Positions 18,036 to 26,033 of a stretch of 46,034 bases of DNA are shown here, in pieces. The translations under genes and the position numbers were made by a program. Origin of the DNA: Pedosphaera sp. (GTDB taxonomy: Bacteria; Verrucomicrobiota; Verrucomicrobiia; Limisphaerales; Pedosphaeraceae); NCBI GenBank assembly GCA_028293325.1, contig JAQGPA010000146.1, positions 1 through 46,034 of the forward strand. The letters run 5' to 3'. The notes beneath the pieces are model-generated. The model did not search any database, was not told where the DNA came from, and saw only the letters and a program-made list of their open reading frames with translations. Position 1 is the stretch's first letter. Each line of letters opens with the position of its first letter.

Positions 18036-18548
18036 ATGGCTAAAAACAAGTCGCTGGTTGAAACGTACGGCAAGCGCAGCATTCCCATTGTGCTGATGCT
18101 CTTCTGTTCCCTGACCTTATTCGTGGCGGGGATATTTCGTCCGTTCACGGAGGTGACCAAACTTTGGGTCTTCGAGAACCAGGTCTCGGTTTACGATGGC
18201 TTGCTTATTTTCATGAAGAACGGGGAATATTTCCTCTTTGCCATTCTGCTGGTGTTCACGGTCATTTTCCCCTTCGTAAAAATCCTTTCCCTGATCACGC
18301 TTTGGTTGAAGGGCGGTCTGGATCGCAAACGTATCGTCCAGCTCTACACCTTCGTTTCCTATCTTGGCAAATGGTCGATGTTGGATGTCTTCGTCGTGGC
18401 CAACCTGGTCTTGCTGCTCAAATCCGGAAGCGTCGCTTCGATCAAGGTGCAGGACGGCTTTTTTCTCTTTTTTGCCTCGGTCATGCTGACCCAGATCGCC
18501 TCGCTCTGGATCGGGATCATGGCGCACAAGAATCTGGAGGAGAACTGA
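18036..18548 (+). CDS. PqiA-type membrane protein (single domain)
   Basis: A 170-residue inner-membrane protein with four membrane helices. LVFTVIFPFVKILSLITLWL and YLGKWSMLDVFVVANLVLLL are the conserved core of the paraquat-inducible protein A family. Canonical PqiA has two such domains and is encoded beside pqiB/MCE genes for lipid transport; here there is one domain and no MCE neighbour. It precedes a YihY gene by 70 nt. A role in membrane lipid homeostasis is inferred from the family only. Confidence 0.85.
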   Translation: MAKNKSLVETYGKRSIPIVLMLFCSLTLFVAGIFRPFTEVTKLWVFENQVSVYDGLLIFMKNGEYFLFAILLVFTVIFPFVKILSLITLWLKGGLDRKRIVQLYTFVSYLGKWSMLDVFVVANLVLLLKSGSVASIKVQDGFFLFFASVMLTQIASLWIGIMAHKNLEEN

Positions 18549-18618
18549 GCGGCGGAAAACCGTCGCCTGGGGCAAAAGTCCACCCTGTCATTCGCGAATT
18601 CGATGTTAAATTTTAAGT

Positions 18619-19626
18619 GTGATTTCAGGGCTTCGACAACTCTGGGAATTGTTGGTGGCCACAGTTCAAGCCTGGTATCGGCACAATGTCCAGCGTTTGG
18701 GGGCGGCGCTCTCTTTTTACACTGTTTTGGCGTTGCCGCCGCTGTTCGTCATTCTTTTCTTCATGGCCGGATTGCTGTTCGATGCGACGGCAACGCGTTC
18801 GCAAATCTTTGATCAGATCAATCAATTGATCGGCGAGCCGGGCGGCAAGGCGCTCCAGACGGTACTGGCCAGCCCGCAACATCAACCCAACGGCATCACG
18901 GCGAGCATCATTGCCATTGTCACACTCCTGCTCACCACCACCGGTTTGTTCCTGGAACTGCAGAGTGACTTGAACACCATCTGGGGCGTTGAGCCGGTGC
19001 CGGGCCATGCCTTGCGCGGATTTATTCGGGATCGATTGCTCTCCTTTGCGGTGGTGGTAGGTACCGGGTTTCTGTTGCTGGTTTCCCTAGTCGTCAGCGC
19101 GGCTCTGGCAGCCTTGAACAAATATTTTAGCGGCATGGTTCCGGGTGGCAGCACCTTCTGGAGTGTGGTGAATGCGCTGGTGTCACTGGGTGTCATCGCG
19201 TTGTTGTTTGCCATGATTTTCAAAGTGCTTCCCGATGTGAAGATTGCCTGGAGCGATGTCTGGGTGGGGGCGGTAATCACGGCAGTGCTCTTCACGGCGG
19301 GAAAGTTTCTGCTCGGATTATACCTGGGACGAAGCACGATTGCGTCGGCTTATGGCGCGGCAGGTTCGGTGATTATTATTTTGGTCTGGGTCTATTACTC
19401 CGCGCAGATTTTGTTTTTTGGCGCTGAGTTTACCCAGGTTTATGCCTGCCGGGTTGGCAAACGCGTGGAACCAGCCAAACATGCGCGCTGGGTCAATGTT
19501 TGCGCCACAGATGGCTCATCCCATGACGGACAACCGGCGGAGCCTTCACGAAGTGACCACCAGCAGGAATTGGTGCGGAACGTAATGCGGCATATTGAAT
19601 CCTGGCACCTGCTGCGGAAACGCTAG
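18619..19626 (+). CDS. YihY/virulence factor BrkB family membrane protein (first copy)
   Basis: A 335-residue polytopic protein starting at GTG 18619. The YihY core is clear: NVQRLGAALSFYTVLALPPL at the first helix, LFLELQSDLNTIWGVEPVPG, and the last helices AAGSVIIILVWVYYSAQILF followed by FGAEFTQVYACRVGKRVEP. Six membrane helices are expected. The C-terminal ~50 residues are polar. This family was formerly annotated as ribonuclease BN, which is not correct; its role is unknown. A second, larger member lies at 42173. Confidence 0.88.
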   Translation: MISGLRQLWELLVATVQAWYRHNVQRLGAALSFYTVLALPPLFVILFFMAGLLFDATATRSQIFDQINQLIGEPGGKALQTVLASPQHQPNGITASIIAIVTLLLTTTGLFLELQSDLNTIWGVEPVPGHALRGFIRDRLLSFAVVVGTGFLLLVSLVVSAALAALNKYFSGMVPGGSTFWSVVNALVSLGVIALLFAMIFKVLPDVKIAWSDVWVGAVITAVLFTAGKFLLGLYLGRSTIASAYGAAGSVIIILVWVYYSAQILFFGAEFTQVYACRVGKRVEPAKHARWVNVCATDGSSHDGQPAEPSRSDHQQELVRNVMRHIESWHLLRKR

Positions 19627-19661
19627 GGGGGCGCTCGCCGCTTTTCTCCATTAAATCAGAC

Positions 19662-19693
19662 AAAGCCGTCCGCAATTTATGCCAGACGGCTTT
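19662..19693 (+). terminator. Terminator hairpin between convergent genes
   Basis: AAAGCCGTC (19662-19670) pairs perfectly with GACGGCTTT (19685-19693) around a 14-nt loop. It lies between the convergent YihY and BON genes and, with A/T at both ends, could serve either strand. Confidence 0.65.
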
Positions 19694-19745
19694 ATCCAAC
19701 GATAATTCTCTTCCCAGTCCGCAGGCGCAATGTCCTGCGAAACTT

Positions 19746-20174
19746 TTATTGCTGCGGCTGCATCGGCGTCGTTTGCGAGGCCGGCGGAGGCTGCATCGGA
19801 GGATTATTGTCGCTATTGTAGATGGGAGCGCTGTTGGTCCGGCCCGTGGGGCTCATTGGCTGGACGGTGATGTTATTAATCAGCTGCCGTACCCCTTCCA
19901 CGCGCGAGGCGATCTGGGCCGCTTGTTGCTTCTGCTCCGGACTGGCCACGAAACCATTCAACTGGACGGAGCCGTTGAAGCTGTTGACATCCACGTTCGG
20001 GAATTTGTAAATCGGCGCATCATTGAGGGCGCCCTTGACGCGCGAAGCGACCATGCGGTCATCGATGTAGGTCCCGGTCGTGCGACCTGAGGTATGACAG
20101 CCGGTCAGGCCGGTAACCGCCACGGCCGTAACCAGGCAGGCGGCGACTATCAACTGTTTGAATTTGATTTCCAT
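19746..20174 (-). CDS. BON-domain lipoprotein
   Basis: A 142-residue envelope lipoprotein. The signal peptide ends in the lipobox LTGC with Cys26. Residues ~38-105 form one BON domain (RMVASRVKGALNDA, VDVNSFNGSVQLNGFVASPE, QAAQIASRVEGVRQLINNIT), a lipid-binding fold found in OsmY and related stress proteins. The C-terminal tail is Pro/Gln/Asn-rich and probably disordered. It is a single-gene unit, likely at the outer-membrane or periplasmic face. Confidence 0.88.
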   Translation of the reverse strand: MEIKFKQLIVAACLVTAVAVTGLTGCHTSGRTTGTYIDDRMVASRVKGALNDAPIYKFPNVDVNSFNGSVQLNGFVASPEQKQQAAQIASRVEGVRQLINNITVQPMSPTGRTNSAPIYNSDNNPPMQPPPASQTTPMQPQQ

Positions 20175-20326
20175 ATATGATGAGTATTGTTTTCCTTACT
20201 GCGAGTGAATTTAGGTCTGTGACGGCCCGGCTGCCATGGGGTGTTTCCCGACTGATTACATTTTGCGAAACGCTGGACTGTGGAATTCCTGCTTATCAAC
20301 CGGGCCAAAGGATGGTTTAATGCCTT

Positions 20327-20938
20327 ATGCGTATTACAGGCGGCAAGGCATCCGGCCGCATTTTGAAAGTTCCGAAAGGTCTCGACGTACGGCCCACGCC
20401 GGACCTCGTCAAGCAGGCGATCTTCAATAGTTTGGGCGGGCGCGTCGTCGGCGCGCAGGTGCTTGAATTGTTTGCGGGCACGGGCGCTTTGAGCCTGGAA
20501 TGCCTGAGTCGCGGTGCCGCCCGCGCGGTTTGCGTGGAGAAAGCGGAACGGCATGCCCGCGCCATCCGGCAAAACCTGGCCTCGGTCCAGGCCGCGCCCA
20601 ATGCCCTGGAAGTCCGGGTGCAGGACGTCTTCGTGGCCCTCGTACAACTGGTGGCCTCCGCGCGCCATTTCGATTTGATTCTGGCGGACCCGCCTTACGG
20701 CGAAAAAAATGTGAACCAGCGCTCCCGTTCACTGGCGCAACGCCTTTTGGATGATGCGAACCTGCCCAAAGTGCTGAGCCCGGGGGGATTATTTGTGTTG
20801 GGCCACACCAAACGCGATACGCTGGAGATCCCTCCGGCGTGGCAGGAGCTGAAAATGCTGAAGCACGGTGACAGCATCATGCGTCTATTGACAGCCGCCG
20901 AACCCCAGACGCAGTCCGATACCATCCCGGCAAGCTGA
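20327..20938 (+). CDS. rsmD: 16S rRNA (guanine966-N2)-methyltransferase RsmD
   Basis: A 203-residue SAM-dependent methyltransferase that modifies G966 of 16S rRNA. It starts MRITGGKASGRILKVP, the usual RsmD opening, followed by RPTPDLVKQAIFNSL, the SAM-binding motif LELFAGTGALSLE (46-58) and the catalytic DPPY motif (ILADPPYGE, 121-124). Length is normal. It lies alone between a divergent lipoprotein gene and the large + strand cluster, and a hairpin overlaps its stop codon. Confidence 0.95.
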   Translation: MRITGGKASGRILKVPKGLDVRPTPDLVKQAIFNSLGGRVVGAQVLELFAGTGALSLECLSRGAARAVCVEKAERHARAIRQNLASVQAAPNALEVRVQDVFVALVQLVASARHFDLILADPPYGEKNVNQRSRSLAQRLLDDANLPKVLSPGGLFVLGHTKRDTLEIPPAWQELKMLKHGDSIMRLLTAAEPQTQSDTIPAS

Positions 20939-20960
20939 CTGTGCGCACAAACGCACAGTT
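20938..20960 (+). terminator. Hairpin at the end of rsmD
   Basis: ACTGTGCG (20938-20945) and CGCACAGT (20952-20959) form a perfect 8-bp stem with a CACAAA loop, directly at the rsmD stop. Only TT follows, so it is a weak intrinsic terminator at best. Confidence 0.45.
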
Positions 20961-21070
20961 TCCAGCTTTGCCCCATCAGTTATGCTCCCGAACAGACAAC
21001 CATGATAACTGGAATAAGCATTTGCAATCAGGCATCTATTCCGTAATCTATCAGCTTTTATTATAGTAGA

Positions 21071-22033
21071 ATGCGCCAATTCACCACTATCGCGGTCAAT
21101 GCATTTATGGAGCTGGTTCGGCAACCGGTTTTCCTGCTGTTGATGACCAGTTCCGCGGTTTTTGAAATATTTCTGGCCACACCCTACTATTTTGCTTTTG
21201 GCGACGAACCTAAGCTGGTCAAAAACAGCGTTTTGGCGGTCATGCTGCTCGCAGGCTTGTTTGGGTCTGTGCTCAGCGCCTCGGCTTCTTTGGCGCGGGA
21301 AATTCGGACAGGGACGGCCTTGGCGGTATTATCCAAGCCAGTGGGGCGCGCCCAGTTTCTGCTGGCCAAGTATGTGGGATTGGTGCTGGCCTTGTCGCTC
21401 CTGACCTATGTGAACATGCTGGCCGCGCTCCTGACCAGCCGGATGGCATTTGACGCCTATGGTTCCACCGACCTGCTGGCCTTGGGAATTTTCGCTGCCG
21501 GCTTGGTCGTGGCCTATCTTTTGGGCGGTTTCAGCAATTTCTTCCTCCGTCGGCCGTTCGTTTCCGACGCTGTTTTTGGAACGGTTTTCATGCTCACCGT
21601 GGCTTTTGTCATCATCAATCTCTTCGACAAAAAAGGGGCATCCCAGCCTTTTGCAACAGGGGTGGACTGGCAGATGGTGCCCGCCTCCATTTTGGTGCTG
21701 TTCGCCCTATGGATATTGGCGGGATTGGCACTGGCCTGTTCCACGCGGCTTGAGATGATTCCCACGCTCGCCATATGTTCGGGCTTGTTTTTGCTCGGTT
21801 TGATGTCCCAATACATGTTTGGACAACGGGCCGCCGCCGGTTCCTGGTGGGCATCTGTGCTTTACACAGTCACTCCAAATTGGCAACTTTTCTGGCTCGC
21901 CGACGCACTGGATGCGGGCAAATCGACGTTCCACTGGGACTACGTAGCCAAGGCGTTTGGTTACGTTGTTTGTTACGTCGGAGCGGTGCTGGCGATGGCG
22001 GTGATGTTATTTGAAGATCGCGAATTAAGTTAG
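21071..22033 (+). CDS. ABC-2 type permease, first gene of the SPFH/metal-ATPase cluster
   Basis: A 320-residue membrane protein of the NosY-like ABC-2 family. The N-terminal coupling helix (TTIAVNAFMELVRQPVFLLL) is followed by about six membrane helices. The cytoplasmic loop ASLAREIRTGTALAVLSKPV, then RAQFLLAKYVGLVLAL, is diagnostic of this family. It has no adjacent ATPase; the nearest is at 28176 in the same cluster, 6 kb downstream. It is 8 nt upstream of the first SPFH gene, so it opens the probable operon. Substrate unknown. Confidence 0.85.
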   Translation: MRQFTTIAVNAFMELVRQPVFLLLMTSSAVFEIFLATPYYFAFGDEPKLVKNSVLAVMLLAGLFGSVLSASASLAREIRTGTALAVLSKPVGRAQFLLAKYVGLVLALSLLTYVNMLAALLTSRMAFDAYGSTDLLALGIFAAGLVVAYLLGGFSNFFLRRPFVSDAVFGTVFMLTVAFVIINLFDKKGASQPFATGVDWQMVPASILVLFALWILAGLALACSTRLEMIPTLAICSGLFLLGLMSQYMFGQRAAAGSWWASVLYTVTPNWQLFWLADALDAGKSTFHWDYVAKAFGYVVCYVGAVLAMAVMLFEDRELS

Positions 22034-22041
22034 GCCTGAGC

Positions 22042-23931
22042 ATGGAACGAAAAACACAGAAAAACGGGCTGATTAACCTGGCGGTACTGCTGCTGGTGGG
22101 GGTTGCCGTCACTGCCACGGCTCGCTACGGGGATTCCCTGGCTGGCCGGGTGAGCACTCTTTTCATGGGCATCGGCGTCCTGGTCGCCGCCGTAAGCTGG
22201 TTTCAGATGCGCTTGGAGGAACGGGAACGGCTGGAAAAGCTGGAGTTTGACGAACTCACCAAATCCGCCACGAGTTCCGCGCTGTTTAATGCCTCGGAAA
22301 CCGAGGTTTTTCCGGCGCAACGTTCGCGCGAACAGTTTGAACGATTCTTTGTGCCCGGGTTTACGGTCATCGTGCTCCTGATGCAGATGATTGGCGGTTT
22401 CCTCCTCTGGCGCTGGCTCCAAAAAGCCACCCCCACGCCGTTACTGCAAGCCACGGTTTCCACGGCGTTATTCGGCATGTTTGCCCTCGTGCTCTTTTTG
22501 CTTGGCAAGTTTTCCACCACGATGGCCCGACTGGAAGGCCTGCGGTTGCTCCGTCCCGGCGCCAGTTATTTGCTGCTGAGCGCGTATCTCTGCTTTTTCG
22601 TTTTGGCCGGTATCGTGGCGGTGCTGGCTGGTTTCACCGCCGTGGACCTCTACGTGGCCCGTGCGCTGACCGCTTTGCTGCTGTTGACCGCAGTTGAGAC
22701 CTTCATCAACCTGATCCTGGAAATATATCGTCCGCGGATGAAGGGGAAGTTGGGACGCCCGATCTACGAGAGCCGTCTCGTCAGTCTGCTCGGCCAGCCG
22801 GAAGGCCTCATCACCACGGCGGCGCAAACGCTGGACTACCAGTTCGGGTTCAATGTGTCGGAGACATGGTTCTATCGCTTCTTCGAAAAAGCCCTGGCCT
22901 GGTTGCTCTTGTTGCAATTGGGCGTGCTGCTGATTTCCACCAGCGTGGTGTTTATCGACACCGGCGAGCAGGCGTTGCTGGAACGTTTTGGCCGACCGGT
23001 GGCTGGCCGGCCCGTGTTGGGGCCCGGCGCGCATTTCAAATATCCCTGGCCCATCGATCAGGTTTATCGCTACCCCACCGAGCAACTGCAATCGTTTAAC
23101 ATCGGCTTTGCGCCTGACCCCGCGCGGGCGGCGGACAAAACCATTCTTTGGACTGTCAGCCACACGAAGGAAGAGAATTTCCTGGTGGCCAATCATGAAT
23201 TGCCATCGCTCAACACCGCGACGAACAGCGATAATGCCGCCGCCAAACGGCCACCGCCGGTCAGTTTGCTGACGGTCAGCATTCCGGTGCAGTTTCAAAT
23301 CACCAATCTCGTGGCTTGGGCCTATAACAACGAGGATCCTTCCACGTTGCTCCAGCACATCGCGACCCGCGAGGTCGTGCGCTTTTTTGTGAGTGTGGAT
23401 TTGCAGGACATCATGTCGCATGGACGCTGGGGCGCGGCGACCACCTTGCGCGACCGTATCCAGGCGGAGACGGACCGCCATCAAATGGGCGCCAACATTG
23501 TGTTTGTCGGCCTGCAGGATATTCATCCTCCGGTAAAGGTCGCGCCCGATTATGAAAAGGTCGTGGCCGCCATCCATACCAAGGAAGCCGCGATTCTTTC
23601 CGCGCGGGCCGATGCCATTAAGACCAACGTTTTGGCGGAGGCCCAGGCGTTCAAGACCGTTTGCGAGGCGCAATCTGAGAAGCAACGGCTGGAAGTGGAT
23701 GCCCTGGCCCGGGCGGCATTGTTCACCAACCAACTGCCGGCGTTTCTGGCTTCGCCCTCGGTCTATGCCCAGCGCGCCTATCTGCAAACGTTTTCCCGCT
23801 CCGTCGCCAATGCGCGCAAATATATTTTGCTCAGCACGAATACGCAGGATGTCATCATCCTCAACCTCGAAGACAAACTGCGGCCGGAGGCATATGATGC
23901 GGTAACCGTGCCACCGCCCAAGACGAAATGA
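22042..23931 (+). CDS. SPFH (HflK-like) protein with polytopic N-terminal membrane domain
   Basis: A 629-residue protein. Residues 1-300 carry about seven hydrophobic segments (near 10-27, 36-53, 105-125, 137-156, 174-198, 205-227, 286-303). The SPFH/band-7 domain begins after the last (FIDTGEQALLERFGRP, GPGAHFKYPWPIDQVYRYPT), followed by an Ala/Glu-rich coiled coil (AILSARADAIKTNVLAEAQA). Ordinary HflK has one membrane helix and ~400 residues, so the large N-terminal domain is unusual. SPFH proteins build ring- or cage-like scaffolds that organise membrane domains and, for HflK/C, modulate FtsH. It is followed by an HflC-like gene after 17 nt. Confidence 0.85.
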   Translation: MERKTQKNGLINLAVLLLVGVAVTATARYGDSLAGRVSTLFMGIGVLVAAVSWFQMRLEERERLEKLEFDELTKSATSSALFNASETEVFPAQRSREQFERFFVPGFTVIVLLMQMIGGFLLWRWLQKATPTPLLQATVSTALFGMFALVLFLLGKFSTTMARLEGLRLLRPGASYLLLSAYLCFFVLAGIVAVLAGFTAVDLYVARALTALLLLTAVETFINLILEIYRPRMKGKLGRPIYESRLVSLLGQPEGLITTAAQTLDYQFGFNVSETWFYRFFEKALAWLLLLQLGVLLISTSVVFIDTGEQALLERFGRPVAGRPVLGPGAHFKYPWPIDQVYRYPTEQLQSFNIGFAPDPARAADKTILWTVSHTKEENFLVANHELPSLNTATNSDNAAAKRPPPVSLLTVSIPVQFQITNLVAWAYNNEDPSTLLQHIATREVVRFFVSVDLQDIMSHGRWGAATTLRDRIQAETDRHQMGANIVFVGLQDIHPPVKVAPDYEKVVAAIHTKEAAILSARADAIKTNVLAEAQAFKTVCEAQSEKQRLEVDALARAALFTNQLPAFLASPSVYAQRAYLQTFSRSVANARKYILLSTNTQDVIILNLEDKLRPEAYDAVTVPPPKTK

Positions 23932-23948
23932 GTTTTTAATTATTTGTT

Positions 23949-24863
23949 ATGAAAAAGAATCCTTTAACCATCATCATCGGCCTGTTGTTGGTCGTCCTGT
24001 TTGTCCTGCTGCTGTTCGTCTATCAGGTGCGCCGGACGGAAGTGGCCGTGGTCACCACCTTTGGCAAGGTGACCGACACGCAGACCAATGCCGGCGGTTA
24101 TTTTAAATGGCCCTGGCCGGTGCAATTGGTCCATAAGTTCGATCAACGCATCCAAAACTTTGAGGACAAGTATGACGAGTCCCTGACGGCGGATAATTAC
24201 AACCTCCTGACGATGGTTTATGTGGGATGGAAAATTAACGACCCCAAAGCCTTCTTTCCCAAATTCCCCAACCCGGACAGTTCCATTCAGGATGCGGAGC
24301 GGACCCTGGAAGGCCTGGTGCGCAGCGCCAAGAGCGCGGTGGTTGGCCGGCATCCGCTCTCCGACTTCGTTTCCACGAATGAAAAGCAACTCAAGTTTGT
24401 TGAGATCGAAGACGAGATTTTGAAAGTGATTCAAGCCCAGTTGAACACGCAGAATTACGGCATTGAGATGGAGTATCTCGGCATCAAGAAAATGGGATTC
24501 CCGGACAGCGTGACTCAGGAAGTTTTCAAGCGGATGACGTCGGAACGGCAGATCCTGAGCAGCAAGACGCAGAACGAAGGCGAGGCGGACGCCACCAAGA
24601 TCCGCGCCCTGGCCGACAGCAAAAGCGCCGAGATGCTGGCCAATGCGAATTCCGAGGCCACCCGCATCATCGGCCTGGGACAGGCGGAAGCGGCGAAGTC
24701 TTTTGCCGTCTTCCAGAAAAATCCGGAGCTGGCGAATTTCCTGCTGAATCTCAATGCCATGGAGTTGTCGTTGAAGGACCGCGCCACGCTGATTTTCGAC
24801 AACCACACGCAGCCGTTTAATTTATTCCAGGGTTACTCAACCAACCTGACCAACCAGAAATAG
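23949..24863 (+). CDS. SPFH protein, HflC-like
   Basis: A 304-residue protein with one N-terminal membrane helix (residues ~8-25), then the SPFH domain (EVAVVTTFGKVTDTQTNAGG, YFKWPWPVQLVHKFDQRIQN) and the HflC-like helix MTSERQILSSKTQNEGEADA continuing into an Ala/Glu-rich coiled coil. Length and layout match HflC, but canonical motifs are only partly kept, so I leave the symbol blank. It sits between the two HflK-like genes (17 nt after one, 4 nt before the other), so a hetero-oligomer of all three is likely. Confidence 0.88.
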   Translation: MKKNPLTIIIGLLLVVLFVLLLFVYQVRRTEVAVVTTFGKVTDTQTNAGGYFKWPWPVQLVHKFDQRIQNFEDKYDESLTADNYNLLTMVYVGWKINDPKAFFPKFPNPDSSIQDAERTLEGLVRSAKSAVVGRHPLSDFVSTNEKQLKFVEIEDEILKVIQAQLNTQNYGIEMEYLGIKKMGFPDSVTQEVFKRMTSERQILSSKTQNEGEADATKIRALADSKSAEMLANANSEATRIIGLGQAEAAKSFAVFQKNPELANFLLNLNAMELSLKDRATLIFDNHTQPFNLFQGYSTNLTNQK

Positions 24864-24867
24864 CGGC

Positions 24868-26022
24868 ATGAGCGACCACGATCACAACCATTCGCATCAC
24901 GACCATGATCATGATCACGGTCACGAGCATCATTCCCATGAGGGTGCTCCTGCTGGGACTCCTCCCCCTGTCATGCCGGAGGACGCCGGCACCCAGGCGC
25001 TGTCCGAGGCCCTGCGCAGCAGCTTCGCCATTGTCAAAATCGTGATGATCATTTTGGTGGTCGTGTTCTTCGGCAAAGGTTTCTTTACCGTTGGACCACA
25101 GGAGAAGGCCATTATCCTGCATTTTGGCAAAGCGAGGGGCGAAGGCAACAACGCCCTGCTCGGCGCCGGGTTGCATTGGTCCCTGCCATACCCGATTGAT
25201 GAAGTGGTGAAGATTCCCATCACCGAAATCCAGCAGGTCAAATCCACAGTGGGTTGGTATTTCACCACGCCGGAAAAGGAAGCGGCCAACCAGGAGGATC
25301 CACCGGGACCTTCACTCAATCCGGCGCTGGACGGCTATACCATCACGGCGGACGGCAACATTATTCATACCCGCGCGACGCTTTCCTACCGGATTGAGGA
25401 TCCGATCCGTTTTGAGTTCGACTTCGTCAACGCCTCCAATGCGGTGCTCAACGCACTCGATAACGCCTTGCTCTATGCTTCCAGCCGTTACACGGTGGAC
25501 GATGCCCTCACGCGGGACAAAACCGGTTTCCGCGAACTGGTGCAGAAGCGCGTCACGGATTTGGCCCGCCGGGATAAGCTGGGAATTGTGGTGGAACAAT
25601 GCCAGGTGGACACCCGCGCGCCCCGGCAACTGCAACAAGCTTTTGAAAATGTGCTCACGGCGTTATCCACCCGTGACAAACTTCACAACGATGCCTTGAG
25701 CTATGAAAACCAGGCCTTGAGCCGGGCGGCTGCGGAAGCCGCCAGTCGCACGAACACAGCGGAAGCCGAACGCGTTCGCCTGGTGGGCGCGGTTCAAGCA
25801 GAAGCCGAACGGTTCACCGCGTTGTTGCCCAAATATGAGGCCGATCCGGCCCTCTTCGCAAATCTCCTTCTCAGTGAGAAGATTGGCCAGGTGCTGACCA
25901 ATGTGGAGGACAAGATTTACCTGCCCGAGCGCGCGGATGGCAAAACGCGCGAATTGCGGTTACAGTTGAGCCGTGAACCGCGATTGCTCAAACCGGCGGG
26001 CCTGAAGCCGCCCAACCCATAA
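24868..26022 (+). CDS. SPFH protein, HflK-like, with His-rich N-terminus
   Basis: A 384-residue protein. The first 25 residues hold 12 histidines alternating with Asp/Glu/Gly (start MSDHDHNHSHHDHDH), a likely metal-binding tail. A membrane helix lies at ~52-68, then the SPFH domain (FFTVGPQEKAIILHFGKARG, GLHWSLPYPIDEVVKIPI) and a long Ala/Glu/Arg coiled coil (RAAAEAASRTNTAEAERVRL). By topology of HflK the tail would be cytoplasmic. It lies 4 nt after the HflC-like gene and 11 nt before the metal ATPase gene, whose protein starts with a similar tail. Linking metal handling to this SPFH assembly is my inference. Confidence 0.88.
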   Translation: MSDHDHNHSHHDHDHDHGHEHHSHEGAPAGTPPPVMPEDAGTQALSEALRSSFAIVKIVMIILVVVFFGKGFFTVGPQEKAIILHFGKARGEGNNALLGAGLHWSLPYPIDEVVKIPITEIQQVKSTVGWYFTTPEKEAANQEDPPGPSLNPALDGYTITADGNIIHTRATLSYRIEDPIRFEFDFVNASNAVLNALDNALLYASSRYTVDDALTRDKTGFRELVQKRVTDLARRDKLGIVVEQCQVDTRAPRQLQQAFENVLTALSTRDKLHNDALSYENQALSRAAAEAASRTNTAEAERVRLVGAVQAEAERFTALLPKYEADPALFANLLLSEKIGQVLTNVEDKIYLPERADGKTRELRLQLSREPRLLKPAGLKPPNP

Positions 26023-26033
26023 GGTATAGCTGT

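Noticed and set aside
18619..19626. Ribonuclease BN annotation for the YihY protein
   Set aside because: The name is a historical misassignment for this family; the protein is a polytopic membrane protein without nuclease motifs.
20977..21011. Inverted repeat CAGTTAT / ATAACTG upstream of the SPFH cluster
   Set aside because: Arms are 7 bp with a 21-nt spacer and no aligned promoter is visible; it could be a regulator site for the cluster but is too weak to call.
22468..23787. 439-codon open frame on the minus strand
   Set aside because: It is the complement of the polytopic SPFH gene, a by-product of high GC at third codon positions.
24868..24945. His-rich start as a cloning-tag artefact
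   Set aside because: The histidines alternate with Asp, Glu, Asn, Ser and Gly in natural, varied codons, unlike a hexahistidine tag.
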